From the NCBI GenBank assembly GCA_017303335.1, contig JAFLBK010000006.1, forward strand, positions 95,253 to 159,252: DNA of 64,000 bases. The letters run 5' to 3'. Position numbers and translations under genes: made by a program. Origin of the DNA: Chitinophagales bacterium. Its GTDB lineage: Bacteria > Bacteroidota > Bacteroidia > Chitinophagales > Chitinophagaceae. How positions within the stretch are numbered: position 1 is the stretch's first letter; every line of letters starts with the position of its first letter. Positions 43,194 to 52,253 of the stretch are shown piece by piece. The notes beneath the pieces are model-generated. The model worked only from the letters and a program-made list of their open reading frames with translations. It had not been told where the DNA came from and searched no databases.

Positions 43194-43949
43194 ATGGCCG
43201 CTGTTAAAGAATTCTCTATCGAAGAAAAATTAAGCGCACTGGTTCTGTTACAAAAGATCGACAGCAAACTGGACGAGATCCAGATCCTGAAAGGCGAACT
43301 TCCGATGGAAGTAAAAGACCTGGAAGATGAGATCGAAGGACTGCATGCCCGCCAGACCCGGGTTGAGGAAGAGATCAACGGTATCCAGGAATTCATCGAG
43401 CAGAAAAAGAACGGCATCAAGGAAGCCGAGGCCCTGATCAAGAAATACGAAAAACAAAGCGAGAACGTGAAGAATAACCGGGAGTTTGAAGCGATCAATA
43501 AAGAGATCGAGATGCAGACCCTGGAAGTGAAACTCTGCGAAAAACACATCAAAGACGCTACCGAGGAGATCGCCGAAAAGGCCAAGCAACTGGACCTGGC
43601 TAAAAAAGCGGTAGGCGCCAAAGAAGCCAACCTGTCGGCTAAAAAAGGCGAACTGGAAAAGATCATTGGTGAAACCGAGAAAGAAGAGAAACATTATAAT
43701 AAAGAGGCGGAAACAGCCCGTAAACATGCCGATGAACGCCTGCTCATGAGCTACGACCGCATCCGCAAAAGCTACCGCAACGGCCTGGCCGTGGTGGCTG
43801 TGGAAAGGGATAGCTGCGGTGGTTGCTTCCACGCCATCCCGCCGCAAAAGCAAAGCGAGATCAAACTGCGCAAGAAGATCATGGTATGCGAAAACTGCGG
43901 CCGCATCCTCGTGGATACCGATCTCAACGACTCGGTAGTGGTGAAGTAA
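43194..43949 (+). CDS. coiled-coil protein with C4 zinc ribbon (CT398/HP0958-like)
   Basis: A 251-residue protein. A long coiled-coil hairpin (about 10-190) is followed by a zinc ribbon with paired cysteines, CGGCF and CENCG, 21 residues apart. The chlamydial and Helicobacter relatives bind flagellar or secretion components; in non-flagellated Bacteroidota the role is unknown. It follows the Nif3-like gene directly. Confidence 0.9.
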   Translation: MAAVKEFSIEEKLSALVLLQKIDSKLDEIQILKGELPMEVKDLEDEIEGLHARQTRVEEEINGIQEFIEQKKNGIKEAEALIKKYEKQSENVKNNREFEAINKEIEMQTLEVKLCEKHIKDATEEIAEKAKQLDLAKKAVGAKEANLSAKKGELEKIIGETEKEEKHYNKEAETARKHADERLLMSYDRIRKSYRNGLAVVAVERDSCGGCFHAIPPQKQSEIKLRKKIMVCENCGRILVDTDLNDSVVVK

Positions 43950-43986
43950 GCAATGCAAGATTCCGGATACCGGAGAAAAGATACAG

Positions 43987-44009
43987 GCCCGCGTTATGCG
44001 GGCTTTTTT
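43987..44009 (+). terminator. terminator after the zinc-ribbon gene
   Basis: The stem GCCCGC / GCGGGC with loop GTTAT is followed by six T residues, 38 bp past the stop. Confidence 0.9.
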
Positions 44010-44097
44010 ATTGGGCTTTCACTTCGCCGGATCATTTTATTCCCATTCCGCTTTTCCGGCAGCGATACGCGGGTAAATTCACTAATTTGCCCCCTAT

Positions 44098-45756
44098 ATG
44101 CTTCGCAAACTGCAGATACAGAATTACGCGATTATCGACGAACTGGGGATCGAATTCTCCGGTAAATTGAACATCATTACTGGCGAAACTGGGGCGGGTA
44201 AGAGTATTTTAATGGGAGCCCTGGGTCTGGTACTGGGCGAAAGGGCGGATACGACCGTTTTGCAGGACAAGGATCGGAAATGCTTTGTAGAAGCTTTATT
44301 TCTTGCTGAAGGCAGGGAGCAGATCCAGGCATTCCTGAAGGAGAATGACCTGGATGCCGGTGATGAACTGGTGATACGCAGGGAGATCGCGGCGAACGGT
44401 AAATCAAGGGCTTTTGTAAACGATACCCCTGTTAATCTTTCCCAATTGAGACAACTCAGCCTGATGCTGGTCGACCTGCACCAGCAATTCGATACACTCG
44501 AGCTAAACTCGGCGGGTTTTCAGCAGGAAGTTCTGGATGCCCTGGCCGGAAATCTGCCAGGCATCAACGAATACCGCCGGGCATTCCAGGCCTGGCAACA
44601 ATCCCAAAAGGAACTGGAGGCCCTGCAGCAGCAGCAGGCTGCCGCGAACGCGGCGCTCGATTACAACCAGTTCTTATTTGATGAACTGGAAGAGGCGGGC
44701 TTCAAGGAAAACGAACTGGAAGAGCTGGATGCGGAATTGAAACTGCTGAGCAATGCCGAGAATGTAAAATCCCAGCTGGGTGCGATATACTATGGCCTGG
44801 CGGAAAGCGATCAACCGGTTGTGCAGCAATTAAAAACCCTGCAGCATAAACTGCATGCGCTCGATCAGTACCATGCCGGCATCCCCGAATTGGCTAAACG
44901 CCTCCAAAGCGCCCAGGTAGAATTACAGGATATCGCCGATGAGATCGAACACATCAATAACAGCGTTCAGTACAGCGCCGAACGGATCCAGTTGGTGAAT
45001 GACCGGATCTCACTTGGATATAAACTGCAGAAGAAACATGGCGTTAACAGCACCAACGAACTCCTGCAGATTAAAAACGATCTCCAGGCGAAACTCAACG
45101 ATATCCTGAACATCGGGGAAGCCATTGCCGCCAGGGAGAAGCAGACAAATGCGCTTTGGGAGCAGGCAACTCAATTGGCTAAGAACCTGTCGGCGAACCG
45201 GAAGAAAGCGGCCAAACCCTTTGCCACCAATGTGAACGGGTTGCTTGCTAACGTGGGCATGCCCAATGCCCGGTTCAAGGCCGAGGTTACCGGTCTTGCC
45301 GATCTTTCAGACTCTGGATCGGATAAAATTGAATTTCTCTTTGATGCCAATAAAAGCGATCGTTTCGAACCGATTGGTAAAGTGGCAAGCGGGGGCGAAT
45401 TGAGCCGGCTTATGCTCTGCATCAAATCGCTGGTTGCCCGCCAGCTGAAACTGCCCACCCTGATCTTCGACGAGATCGATACCGGCATCAGCGGGGAAGC
45501 CGCACGCCAGGTGGGTACAATCATGAAGGACCTGGCCGCATCGCACCAGTTGATTGCGATCACGCACCAACCACAGATCGCCGCACGCGCCGATGCGCAT
45601 TATTTCGTCTTTAAGTCGATCAAGAATGATAAGATCGTAACCTCGATCCGCCTGCTGAACAACGACGAACGCATCACCGCCATCGCCCAGATGCTCAGCG
45701 GTGAAAAACCGACAGCGGCCGCTTTGCAGAATGCACGGGAAATGGTGGGGAATTGA
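44098..45756 (+). CDS. recN: DNA repair protein RecN
   Basis: A 552-residue SMC-like ATPase for double-strand-break repair. Walker A is TGETGAGKS (about 30-38), the central coiled coil spans about 155-370, and the signature VASGGELSRLML is followed by Walker B LIFDEIDTGISGEAA. The length is standard. The start ATG at 44098 gives the conserved MLRKLQIQNYAIID. It follows a terminator, so it has its own promoter. Confidence 0.95.
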   Translation: MLRKLQIQNYAIIDELGIEFSGKLNIITGETGAGKSILMGALGLVLGERADTTVLQDKDRKCFVEALFLAEGREQIQAFLKENDLDAGDELVIRREIAANGKSRAFVNDTPVNLSQLRQLSLMLVDLHQQFDTLELNSAGFQQEVLDALAGNLPGINEYRRAFQAWQQSQKELEALQQQQAAANAALDYNQFLFDELEEAGFKENELEELDAELKLLSNAENVKSQLGAIYYGLAESDQPVVQQLKTLQHKLHALDQYHAGIPELAKRLQSAQVELQDIADEIEHINNSVQYSAERIQLVNDRISLGYKLQKKHGVNSTNELLQIKNDLQAKLNDILNIGEAIAAREKQTNALWEQATQLAKNLSANRKKAAKPFATNVNGLLANVGMPNARFKAEVTGLADLSDSGSDKIEFLFDANKSDRFEPIGKVASGGELSRLMLCIKSLVARQLKLPTLIFDEIDTGISGEAARQVGTIMKDLAASHQLIAITHQPQIAARADAHYFVFKSIKNDKIVTSIRLLNNDERITAIAQMLSGEKPTAAALQNAREMVGN

Positions 45757-45774
45757 TGATTCAAACCGGTACTG

Positions 45775-45984
45775 ATGTATAACCTGAAAGTTCTGTCACT
45801 TATCCTGGTTGCAACGGCACTTGCATACGCCACCCACCTTTTCCTGAAAAAAAAGATCGATCCCCGCAAATCGGGGCTTACGTTCATCTTGTACATGCTT
45901 GCTCACCTGGCCAGTATCGTAATCTGGGTATTCCTTTTCGGCCTTACGCTTACCTGTTTCAGGGATTGGTTCTTCCGGAAATAG
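45775..45984 (+). CDS. small two-helix membrane protein
   Basis: A 69-residue protein with two hydrophobic helices (about 4-24 and 33-60) joined by KKKIDPRKSG, with a short charged tail. It begins 18 bp after recN. No family is recognised, but its length, ATG and charge pattern support a real gene. Confidence 0.55.
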   Translation: MYNLKVLSLILVATALAYATHLFLKKKIDPRKSGLTFILYMLAHLASIVIWVFLFGLTLTCFRDWFFRK

Positions 45985-46055
45985 CGCCCGGTTTCCGCTT
46001 TTGGGTTTAAGCAGCGTTTTGAATCTGATATGTATCTGGGATAAAAACGAATTCT

Positions 46056-46568
46056 ATGCGGATCACCCTGATTATGCTGCTTTCCTTCGCTCTGTTCAGT
46101 TGCCAGAAAGAAGTCGCTCCCGGGAATAATACCGTTACATCCACCTTCGATAGTACCGTAGGCCGGTGGAAATACCTGTACGACTTCAGGCTGGTAACCA
46201 CCACCACCGATACCCTTACCGTTATAGACAGTGCGTTTGGAGGAAATTATAATCCCTTCTCGTATTTTGAGATCAAGGCTGATTCCACATTCCGCTGGTG
46301 GCGTTCGTCGTCGCCAACGTTACCAATGTATGGCTGGGGTACGGGTGGCCGTATACTGACCGACGGCTCATCCCGGTATATGCGATTGCGGAGTGAATAT
46401 ACCACCGGGGATGATTTTGCTACGACCACAGCGCTAAACCCGGGCGGCACCGGTCCGCAGTATCGTATCAAGTACCTGAGCGCCGACAGCATGGTGTGTT
46501 CTTTTCCGGTCCCGGGCCCGGTTGGTTCAAATACGCTCTGGTGGTGGCACGATGTATACAAAAAATAA
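46056..46568 (+). CDS. hypothetical lipoprotein
   Basis: A 170-residue protein with a signal II lipobox, ALFSC with Cys16, so it is probably lipid-anchored. The rest is beta-rich (KYLYDFRLVTTTTDTLTVID, RWWRSSSP) and resembles small Bacteroidota lipocalin-like lipoproteins of unknown role. A strong terminator follows. Confidence 0.72.
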   Translation: MRITLIMLLSFALFSCQKEVAPGNNTVTSTFDSTVGRWKYLYDFRLVTTTTDTLTVIDSAFGGNYNPFSYFEIKADSTFRWWRSSSPTLPMYGWGTGGRILTDGSSRYMRLRSEYTTGDDFATTTALNPGGTGPQYRIKYLSADSMVCSFPVPGPVGSNTLWWWHDVYKK

Positions 46569-46588
46569 TTCAATGCTCTTGTTGATAT

Positions 46589-46618
46589 AATCCGGAATGA
46601 TCCTTCCGGATTTTTTTT
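46589..46618 (+). terminator. terminator after the lipoprotein gene
   Basis: A 9-bp perfect stem (AATCCGGAA / TTCCGGATT) is followed by a run of eight T residues, 20 bp past the stop. Confidence 0.92.
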
Positions 46619-46659
46619 ATTTTCAATTAAAGTTATCTTTACCGGATAAAAAACAGAAC

Positions 46660-47472
46660 ATGTCGTACAACTTACTGAAAGGAAAAAAAGGAATCATCTC
46701 CGGGGCTTTGGACGAACGCTCCATCGCTTGGCGCACCGCGTTGAAATGTCATGAGGAAGGTGCCGAACTGGTGCTTACCAATGCGCCGGTGGCCATGCGT
46801 ATGGGAGAGATCAATAAACTGGCGGAAGCGGTGAACGCCCCCGTGATCGGGTGCGACGTGAGCAGCAATGAAGATGTGACCAGCCTCTTTACCAAGACCA
46901 TGGAGCATTTTGGCGGCGGTATCGACTTTGTGCTGCATTCCATCGGTATGAGCATCAACGTACGCAAGGGAAAACATTATACCGACATTGATTATGGCTT
47001 CAATGCCAAATCGCTTGATATATCCGCGATGAGCCTTCACCGCATGCTGGCCACAGCTATGAAAATGGATGCCATCAATGAGTGGGGCAGCGTGGTGGCG
47101 CTTTCCTATATCGCCGCACAGCGGGTATTCCCGGATTATAACGAGATGGCCGATGCCAAGGCTTTGCTGGAGAGTGTGACCCGGAGTTTCGGCTACCATT
47201 ACGGCGTGAAGAAGCATGTTCGGGTGAATACCATCTCGCAGTCGCCGGTACGAACAACGGCGGGCAGCGGGGTGAAAGGATTCGACGGCTTTATGGAGTA
47301 TGCCGAGAAGATGAGTCCGCTGGGTAACGCCAGTTCCGACGAGTGCGCTAATTATATCGTGATGATGTTCAGCGACATGACCCGGAAAGTGACCATGCAG
47401 AATCTTTTCCACGACGGCGGCTTCTCGTTCACGGGTGTCACCGAAGCAGTGATCGAACAAATGGAGAAATAA
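46660..47472 (+). CDS. fabI: enoyl-[acyl-carrier-protein] reductase
   Basis: A 270-residue short-chain reductase of the FabI type, starting at ATG 46660 (MSYNLLKGKKGI). The nucleotide segment ISGALDERSIAW and the catalytic triad segment SYIAAQRVFPDYNEMADAK (Tyr-x6-Lys) are intact. It performs the last reduction step of each fatty-acid elongation cycle, with NADH or NADPH. The terminator at 47475 separates it from a convergent gene. Confidence 0.94.
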   Translation: MSYNLLKGKKGIISGALDERSIAWRTALKCHEEGAELVLTNAPVAMRMGEINKLAEAVNAPVIGCDVSSNEDVTSLFTKTMEHFGGGIDFVLHSIGMSINVRKGKHYTDIDYGFNAKSLDISAMSLHRMLATAMKMDAINEWGSVVALSYIAAQRVFPDYNEMADAKALLESVTRSFGYHYGVKKHVRVNTISQSPVRTTAGSGVKGFDGFMEYAEKMSPLGNASSDECANYIVMMFSDMTRKVTMQNLFHDGGFSFTGVTEAVIEQMEK

Positions 47473-47474
47473 AA

Positions 47475-47498
47475 AAAGGCTGCCGGTTGGCAGCCTTT
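47475..47498. terminator. bidirectional terminator between fabI and the DUF2795 gene
   Basis: A 9-bp stem (AAGGCTGCC / GGCAGCCTT) with loop GGTT. The T run is strong on the minus strand and weak on the plus strand. Confidence 0.85.
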
Positions 47499-47515
47499 AT
47501 CAATTCGTTGCTTTT

Positions 47516-47737
47516 TTAATATTCGTCTTCATTGAAAAAGAAATCTTCCTGGCTGGGATAATCGGGCCAGATGTCTTCGAGGCCCTCGTACAATTCTCCC
47601 TCATCTTCCAGTTCCTGCAGGTTTTCCACCACTTCAATGGGTGCGCCGCTGCGGATCGAATAATCGATGAGTTCGTCCTTGGTAGCAGGCCAGGGTGCGT
47701 CTTCCAAATGAGAGGCTAATTCTAAAGTCCAGAACAT
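47516..47737 (-). CDS. DUF2795 family small acidic protein
   Basis: A 73-residue protein starting at ATG 47737 (MFWTLELASHLEDAPW). PATKDELIDYSIRSGAP is the DUF2795 core, followed by a helical acidic tail rich in Glu and Asp. The frame is open further upstream, but without family similarity. Widespread in Bacteroidota; function unknown. Confidence 0.85.
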   Translation of the reverse strand: MFWTLELASHLEDAPWPATKDELIDYSIRSGAPIEVVENLQELEDEGELYEGLEDIWPDYPSQEDFFFNEDEY

Positions 47738-47898
47738 CTTCTTAACGGGTTTAATTTTGTGCAAATGTAGAAGTTCAGCCGAAATAACCAAAAGTGTTTT
47801 TTAAACGGGTTTTCCCGGAATTTATTTTGCGTAAACGCCGGATACGACTGGGATGACCTGATACCGCTAAACTTAGGGGAATTGCCTATTTTCGGGGC

Positions 47899-48552
47899 AT
47901 GTTAACCGCTGTCAATATTCAGAAGAAATATGGCCAACTGGCTGTGTTGAAGGGGGTGGATATCTCCGTTGATAAAGGGGAGATCGTCAGTATCGTGGGT
48001 TCGTCCGGAGCCGGGAAAAGCACCTTGCTGCATATCCTGGGCACACTGGATAAAGCCGACAGCGGCAGCATTTCCATGGATGGGCAGCGGATCGAATCCC
48101 TGTCGGGTAAGAAACTCGCCGCTTTCCGCAACAACCATATCGGGTTCGTTTTCCAGTTCCACCACCTGTTACCGGAATTTACCGCCCTGGAGAATGTATG
48201 TATCCCCGGGTGGATCGCCGGCAAAGCGAAAAAAGAGGTGCAGGCAAGAGCGGTAGAATTGCTGAATACCCTGGGTTTGGGGGATAGGCTGGAGAATAAA
48301 CCCCAGCAGCTTTCCGGCGGCGAGCAGCAGCGGGTGGCGGTAGCGAGGGCATTGGTGAACGACCCCATGATCGTCATGGCGGATGAGCCTACGGGCAACC
48401 TCGATAGCACCAACGCCCGGGAACTGCACCAGCTTTTCATCGACCTGCGGAATCAATTCCGGCAAACCTTTCTGATCGTTACCCATAATGAAGAACTCGC
48501 CCGGTTAAGCGATCGTATCCTGCATATGAAAGACGGGAAGATAATTTACTGA
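47899..48552 (+). CDS. lolD: ABC transporter ATP-binding protein, LolD-like
   Basis: A 217-residue ATPase. Walker A GSSGAGKST (34-42), Q-loop FVFQFHHLLPEF, signature LSGGEQQR and Walker B VMADEPTG are intact, followed by the H-loop VTHNEELA. The sequence is closest to LolD, which drives lipoprotein release from the inner membrane with LolC/LolE. Its permease is not adjacent, as is common in Bacteroidota. Confidence 0.85.
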   Translation: MLTAVNIQKKYGQLAVLKGVDISVDKGEIVSIVGSSGAGKSTLLHILGTLDKADSGSISMDGQRIESLSGKKLAAFRNNHIGFVFQFHHLLPEFTALENVCIPGWIAGKAKKEVQARAVELLNTLGLGDRLENKPQQLSGGEQQRVAVARALVNDPMIVMADEPTGNLDSTNARELHQLFIDLRNQFRQTFLIVTHNEELARLSDRILHMKDGKIIY

Positions 48553-48716
48553 TAGATTGATGTGCTGATTAATTGATGACCTGGTCACGTAACGGGGATA
48601 ATCTAATGCAGGTACTCCGTTTGATTGCAGGCGATTGCCTGTGGTTTGTTACGATCCCTCAAAAAAATGACACTATACACATCACCTCATCAGCACATCG
48701 ATAAATCACCACATTA
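48551..48716. repeat. inverted pair of GATGTGCTGATT-like repeats
   Basis: The left copy (about 48554-48580) is ATTGATGTGCTGATTAATTG. The right copy, on the other strand, is ATCGATGTGCTGATGAGG at about 48683-48702. The pair lies between two convergent genes. Confidence 0.65.
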
Positions 48717-49277
48717 ATGCACTCTTGGTTTCCAGGGAATGTCCTCTACCTTCAACAGGTGCCCGGCGTAGCGTGCCAGAACAAAGAGATAATCACTCAG
48801 TCGGTTCAGGTACTTGATGACCAGCGGCTCAACAAAGAGGTTATTCTCCATCATATTCACGCAGAGCCGTTCGGCACGCCGGCAAACACAGCGGGTGACA
48901 TGGGTTGTGGAGATGGCCACATGGCCGCCCGGGAGGATGAATGATTTCATGGGAGCCAGTACCTCGTTCATGGCGTCAATCTCCTTTTCGAGGAGAACGA
49001 TATCCCCTTCTTCCAGGTCGGGTATCCTGAGAGCCGGTTCCTTATCGGGGTCGCAGGCAAGGGACGAGCCGATGGTAAAAAGCCTGTCCTGTATCTCTTT
49101 CAGTATGCCTTTGCTGTGCACATCTCCCAGGTGATCGGCGGTCAGCCCGATGAACGAATTCAGCTCATCGATGGTTCCGTAGGCATCGATGCGGATATTG
49201 TTTTTAGCAACCTTGGTACCGCCGATCAGGCTTGTTTTACCCTTGTCGCCGGTCTTTGTATATATTTTAATGGCCAT
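48714..49277 (-). CDS. cob(I)alamin adenosyltransferase, PduO type
   Basis: A 187-residue enzyme starting at ATG 49277. TKTGDKGKTSLIGG forms the ATP-binding N-terminus, with GTIDELNSFIG and the C-terminal CRRAERLCV signature. It transfers the adenosyl group from ATP to cob(I)alamin to make coenzyme B12. No other cobalamin gene is adjacent, so salvage is likely. Confidence 0.94.
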   Translation of the reverse strand: MAIKIYTKTGDKGKTSLIGGTKVAKNNIRIDAYGTIDELNSFIGLTADHLGDVHSKGILKEIQDRLFTIGSSLACDPDKEPALRIPDLEEGDIVLLEKEIDAMNEVLAPMKSFILPGGHVAISTTHVTRCVCRRAERLCVNMMENNLFVEPLVIKYLNRLSDYLFVLARYAGHLLKVEDIPWKPRVH

Positions 49278-49345
49278 GTTCGTGCGGGCATTTGTAGTGT
49301 AAAGCAACAAAAAATACAGGGATCCGGTTGAACGGATCGGGAGAA

Positions 49346-50059
49346 TCAGGCAGGAATAGTTGACGATACCGGATTGGCATTCTGCTTATCGGTTTCAATC
49401 AGGCCGTCGCGAAGCCGGATCACCCGGTGTGCGTATTGTGAAATATCTTCCTCATGAGTTACCAGGATAACGGTATTACCCTCGCTGTGTATCTTTCCGA
49501 GTATGTCCATGATCTCGTAGGATGTCTTGGTATCCAGGTTCCCGGTTGGCTCATCGGCGAGTATGATCGAAGGATTATTGATCAGCGCCCGCGCAATGGC
49601 TACCCGCTGCGCCTGTCCGCCACTGAGTTCATTGGGTTTATGGTGGCTGCGGTCATCCAGCTTTACCCGTTTCAATACATCGATGGCACGATCCTGCCTT
49701 TCTTTTTTCCCGATACCCGCGTATACCAGGGGCAGGGCCACGTTTTCGGCCGCCGTAAGCCGGGGTAACAGGTTAAACTGCTGAAACACGAAACCGATCT
49801 CTTTGTTCCGTACTTCGGCCAGGTCGTTATCGGGCATCCGGCTTACGTCTTTTCCGTTGAGCATGTACCGTCCGCCGCTGGGACTATCGAGGCAACCCAG
49901 GATGTTCATCAGTGTGGATTTCCCGGAACCGCTTGGGCCCATCAGCGCCACGTATTCATTCCGGTAAACATCCAGTGAAATACCTTTTAGTACGGGCAAT
50001 TCCTGTTTTCCCAGGTAATAACTTTTGCGGATGTTCTCGAGATGAATGATGCTTTGCAT
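49346..50059 (-). CDS. ABC transporter ATP-binding protein, MacB/LolD-like
   Basis: A 237-residue ATPase with Walker A GPSGSGKST (about 41-49), FVFQQFNLLPRL, signature LSGGQAQR and Walker B ILADEPTGNLD. Such subunits pair with FtsX-like or MacB-type permeases in lipoprotein release or peptide efflux. No permease is in the window. It follows gatC by 36 bp on the same strand, probably in one transcript. Confidence 0.9.
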   Translation of the reverse strand: MQSIIHLENIRKSYYLGKQELPVLKGISLDVYRNEYVALMGPSGSGKSTLMNILGCLDSPSGGRYMLNGKDVSRMPDNDLAEVRNKEIGFVFQQFNLLPRLTAAENVALPLVYAGIGKKERQDRAIDVLKRVKLDDRSHHKPNELSGGQAQRVAIARALINNPSIILADEPTGNLDTKTSYEIMDILGKIHSEGNTVILVTHEEDISQYAHRVIRLRDGLIETDKQNANPVSSTIPA

Positions 50060-50095
50060 CGGTGCTTGCTTTTTTCGTTTATTGGGTTAATGGCG

Positions 50096-50392
50096 TCAAT
50101 ATTCCCGTTTGATCACCTTCGGTACGTTGAAAAACCGGTCGTTGTGTGCCGGGGCGTTACGGAGCGCATCCGTTCGGGAAACACTTCCTTTCACTTCATC
50201 AGCCCGAAGCATATTGACGTTATCGCTCATGTGGAGGAGTGGTTCGACACCGGAGGTATCGAGTTCATTCAGTTTTTCCACGAAATGGATCATTCGCTGG
50301 AGGTCGTTTTTGATCGCCTCTTTTTCCGTTTCGCCGAACTGCAGCCGGGCCAGTTGAGCCAGTTTTTCCACTAATCCGTCATTGACTTCCAT
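50096..50392 (-). CDS. gatC: aspartyl/glutamyl-tRNA amidotransferase subunit C
   Basis: A 98-residue GatC of normal length. VEKLAQLARLQFGETEKE, FVEKLNELDTSGVEPL and ADEVKGSVSRTDALRNAP are family hallmarks. With GatA and GatB it amidates mischarged Asp-tRNA(Asn) or Glu-tRNA(Gln); those partners are elsewhere. Confidence 0.93.
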   Translation of the reverse strand: MEVNDGLVEKLAQLARLQFGETEKEAIKNDLQRMIHFVEKLNELDTSGVEPLLHMSDNVNMLRADEVKGSVSRTDALRNAPAHNDRFFNVPKVIKREY

Positions 50393-50517
50393 TGAACAAA
50401 TATAACTGATAGTTGCCAGTTTCCGGAATATCGGTACCAGGGCCGGCCCAGGAGGTATGAATGGGAAAATTGCCCCTGTCCATCGCCTAAGGGGCAGTTT
50501 TCTTATCTTCGCCGCCT

Positions 50518-51522
50518 ATGGAAGAAAAGAAGGAAATAGTAATGAGTGGTATCCGGCCCACGGGTTTTCTGCACCTGGGTACTTTTTTTGGCGCTATCCG
50601 AAATTATATACGGATGCAGGAGGAGTTTGAATGTTATTTTATGGTGGCAGACCTGCATTCACTTACTACCCACCCCGATACCAAGGAACTGAGATCCAAT
50701 GTACACAGGGTATTGGCCGAGAATATCGCCTGCGGACTTGACCCCGATAAAGTGGCTCTGTATTGCCAGAGCCATGTGCCCGAAACGGCTGAACTATATC
50801 TCTACCTGGGCATGCTTGCCTACAAAGGCGAGTTGGAAAAAACCACTACGTTTAAGGATAAAGTAAGGCAAAACCCCCAGAACGTCAATGCAGGTCTGCT
50901 CACATACCCGGTATTGATGGCGGCCGACATTCTCCTGCACCGGGCCAAGTACGTGCCTGTGGGGAAAGACCAGGAGCAACACCTGGAGATGGCCCGGACC
51001 TACGTGAACCGGTTCAATCACCGGTACGGCGAGGTGTTTCCTGAGCCGCAGGCATTCAATTTTAACCAGCAACTGGTAAAAGTTCCGAGTTTGGATGGAA
51101 CCGGTAAGATGAGTAAGAGCGAAAACCAGATGGCTACCCTGTACCTGGCGGATGATGATGAAATGATCCGCAAGAAGGTGATGAAGGCAAAAACAGATAG
51201 CGGGCCAACGGTTCCCCATGCACCTAAGCCAGACTATATCGAAAATATCTTCATGCTTATGCGACTGGTAAGTGCCGCAGATGTGGTGGAGAAATTTGAA
51301 TCGGATTACAACAACTGCAGTATCCGGTACGGGGATATGAAAAAACAATTGGCTGAAGATATGGTGAATTTCATTTCACCCATCCGTAATAAGGTAGATG
51401 CTATTCTGGGAGATGAGAAGGGATTGCAGGCGATCATGGAGAAGGGTGCCGAAAAAGCGAATAAAAGCGCCCATGCAACGATGCAGTTGGTGCGTGAATC
51501 GATGGGGTTAAAGTATTATTGA
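50518..51522 (+). CDS. trpS: tryptophan-tRNA ligase
   Basis: A 334-residue class I synthetase. The HIGH-like motif is RPTGFLHLGTFFGAI (about 13-27) and the KMSKS motif is exact in GTGKMSKSENQ. It charges tRNA(Trp). It is divergent from gatC, with a TATCTTCG promoter-like box at about 50505. A terminator follows at 51563. Confidence 0.96.
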   Translation: MEEKKEIVMSGIRPTGFLHLGTFFGAIRNYIRMQEEFECYFMVADLHSLTTHPDTKELRSNVHRVLAENIACGLDPDKVALYCQSHVPETAELYLYLGMLAYKGELEKTTTFKDKVRQNPQNVNAGLLTYPVLMAADILLHRAKYVPVGKDQEQHLEMARTYVNRFNHRYGEVFPEPQAFNFNQQLVKVPSLDGTGKMSKSENQMATLYLADDDEMIRKKVMKAKTDSGPTVPHAPKPDYIENIFMLMRLVSAADVVEKFESDYNNCSIRYGDMKKQLAEDMVNFISPIRNKVDAILGDEKGLQAIMEKGAEKANKSAHATMQLVRESMGLKYY

Positions 51523-51562
51523 TGATTTGATTGTTTAAATCGAATATTTATTATTTTGTGCA

Positions 51563-51590
51563 AACGTCAGTGATGGGCTGACGTTTTTTA
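51563..51590 (+). terminator. terminator between trpS and the deoxynucleoside kinase gene
   Basis: An 8-bp stem (AACGTCAG / CTGACGTT) is followed by a T run, 40 bp past the trpS stop. Confidence 0.88.
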
Positions 51591-51609
51591 CGGGGTTAAA
51601 GTAAGTACA

Positions 51610-52245
51610 ATGGCAAAGACAAAAAAACCAAAGCATATTGCTGTGGCCGGGAATATTGGCGCCGGCAAAACCACGCTGACCGAGATGCTGAGCAAGCATT
51701 ACAAGTGGATTCCCCAGTTCGAAGATGTAGATCATAACCCCTACCTGAATGACTTCTACGAGGACATGCCCCGCTGGAGTTTCAACCTGCAGATATATTT
51801 CCTGAACAGCCGGCTGAACCAGTTGCTGGAGATTCACCGCGGAACTGAAACGGTGATCCAGGATCGTACAATCTATGAGGATGCGAATATCTTTGCGCCC
51901 AACCTGCACGATATGGGCCTCATGAGCAAGCGGGATTTTGATAATTACTATAAATTCTTCGAAACGCTGAAAACCATGGTGCAGCCGCCTGATCTGTTGA
52001 TCTACCTGAAGGCATCGGTGCCTACCCTGGTAGCGCAGATACAGAAGCGGGGCAGGGAGTATGAGGAAAATATCCGCCTTGATTACCTGAAGAAACTGAA
52101 CGAATTCTACAATACCTGGATCGATGGTTATAAAGAAGGGCCCTTGCTGATCGTGGATGCGGATAAGAATAAATTTGCGGAGAACGAAGAGCACCTGGGG
52201 CAGATCATCAGTAATATCGATTCCACCCTCTTCGGCTTATTTTAG
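51610..52245 (+). CDS. deoxynucleoside kinase
   Basis: A 211-residue dNK/dCK-family kinase. The P-loop is GNIGAGKTT (about 14-22), the DRS-like motif is QDRTIYED and the lid is QKRGREYEE. It phosphorylates deoxyadenosine or a related deoxynucleoside for salvage; the specificity is not shown. It starts 20 bp past the trpS terminator. Confidence 0.9.
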   Translation: MAKTKKPKHIAVAGNIGAGKTTLTEMLSKHYKWIPQFEDVDHNPYLNDFYEDMPRWSFNLQIYFLNSRLNQLLEIHRGTETVIQDRTIYEDANIFAPNLHDMGLMSKRDFDNYYKFFETLKTMVQPPDLLIYLKASVPTLVAQIQKRGREYEENIRLDYLKKLNEFYNTWIDGYKEGPLLIVDADKNKFAENEEHLGQIISNIDSTLFGLF

Positions 52246-52253
52246 ACCTCTTT

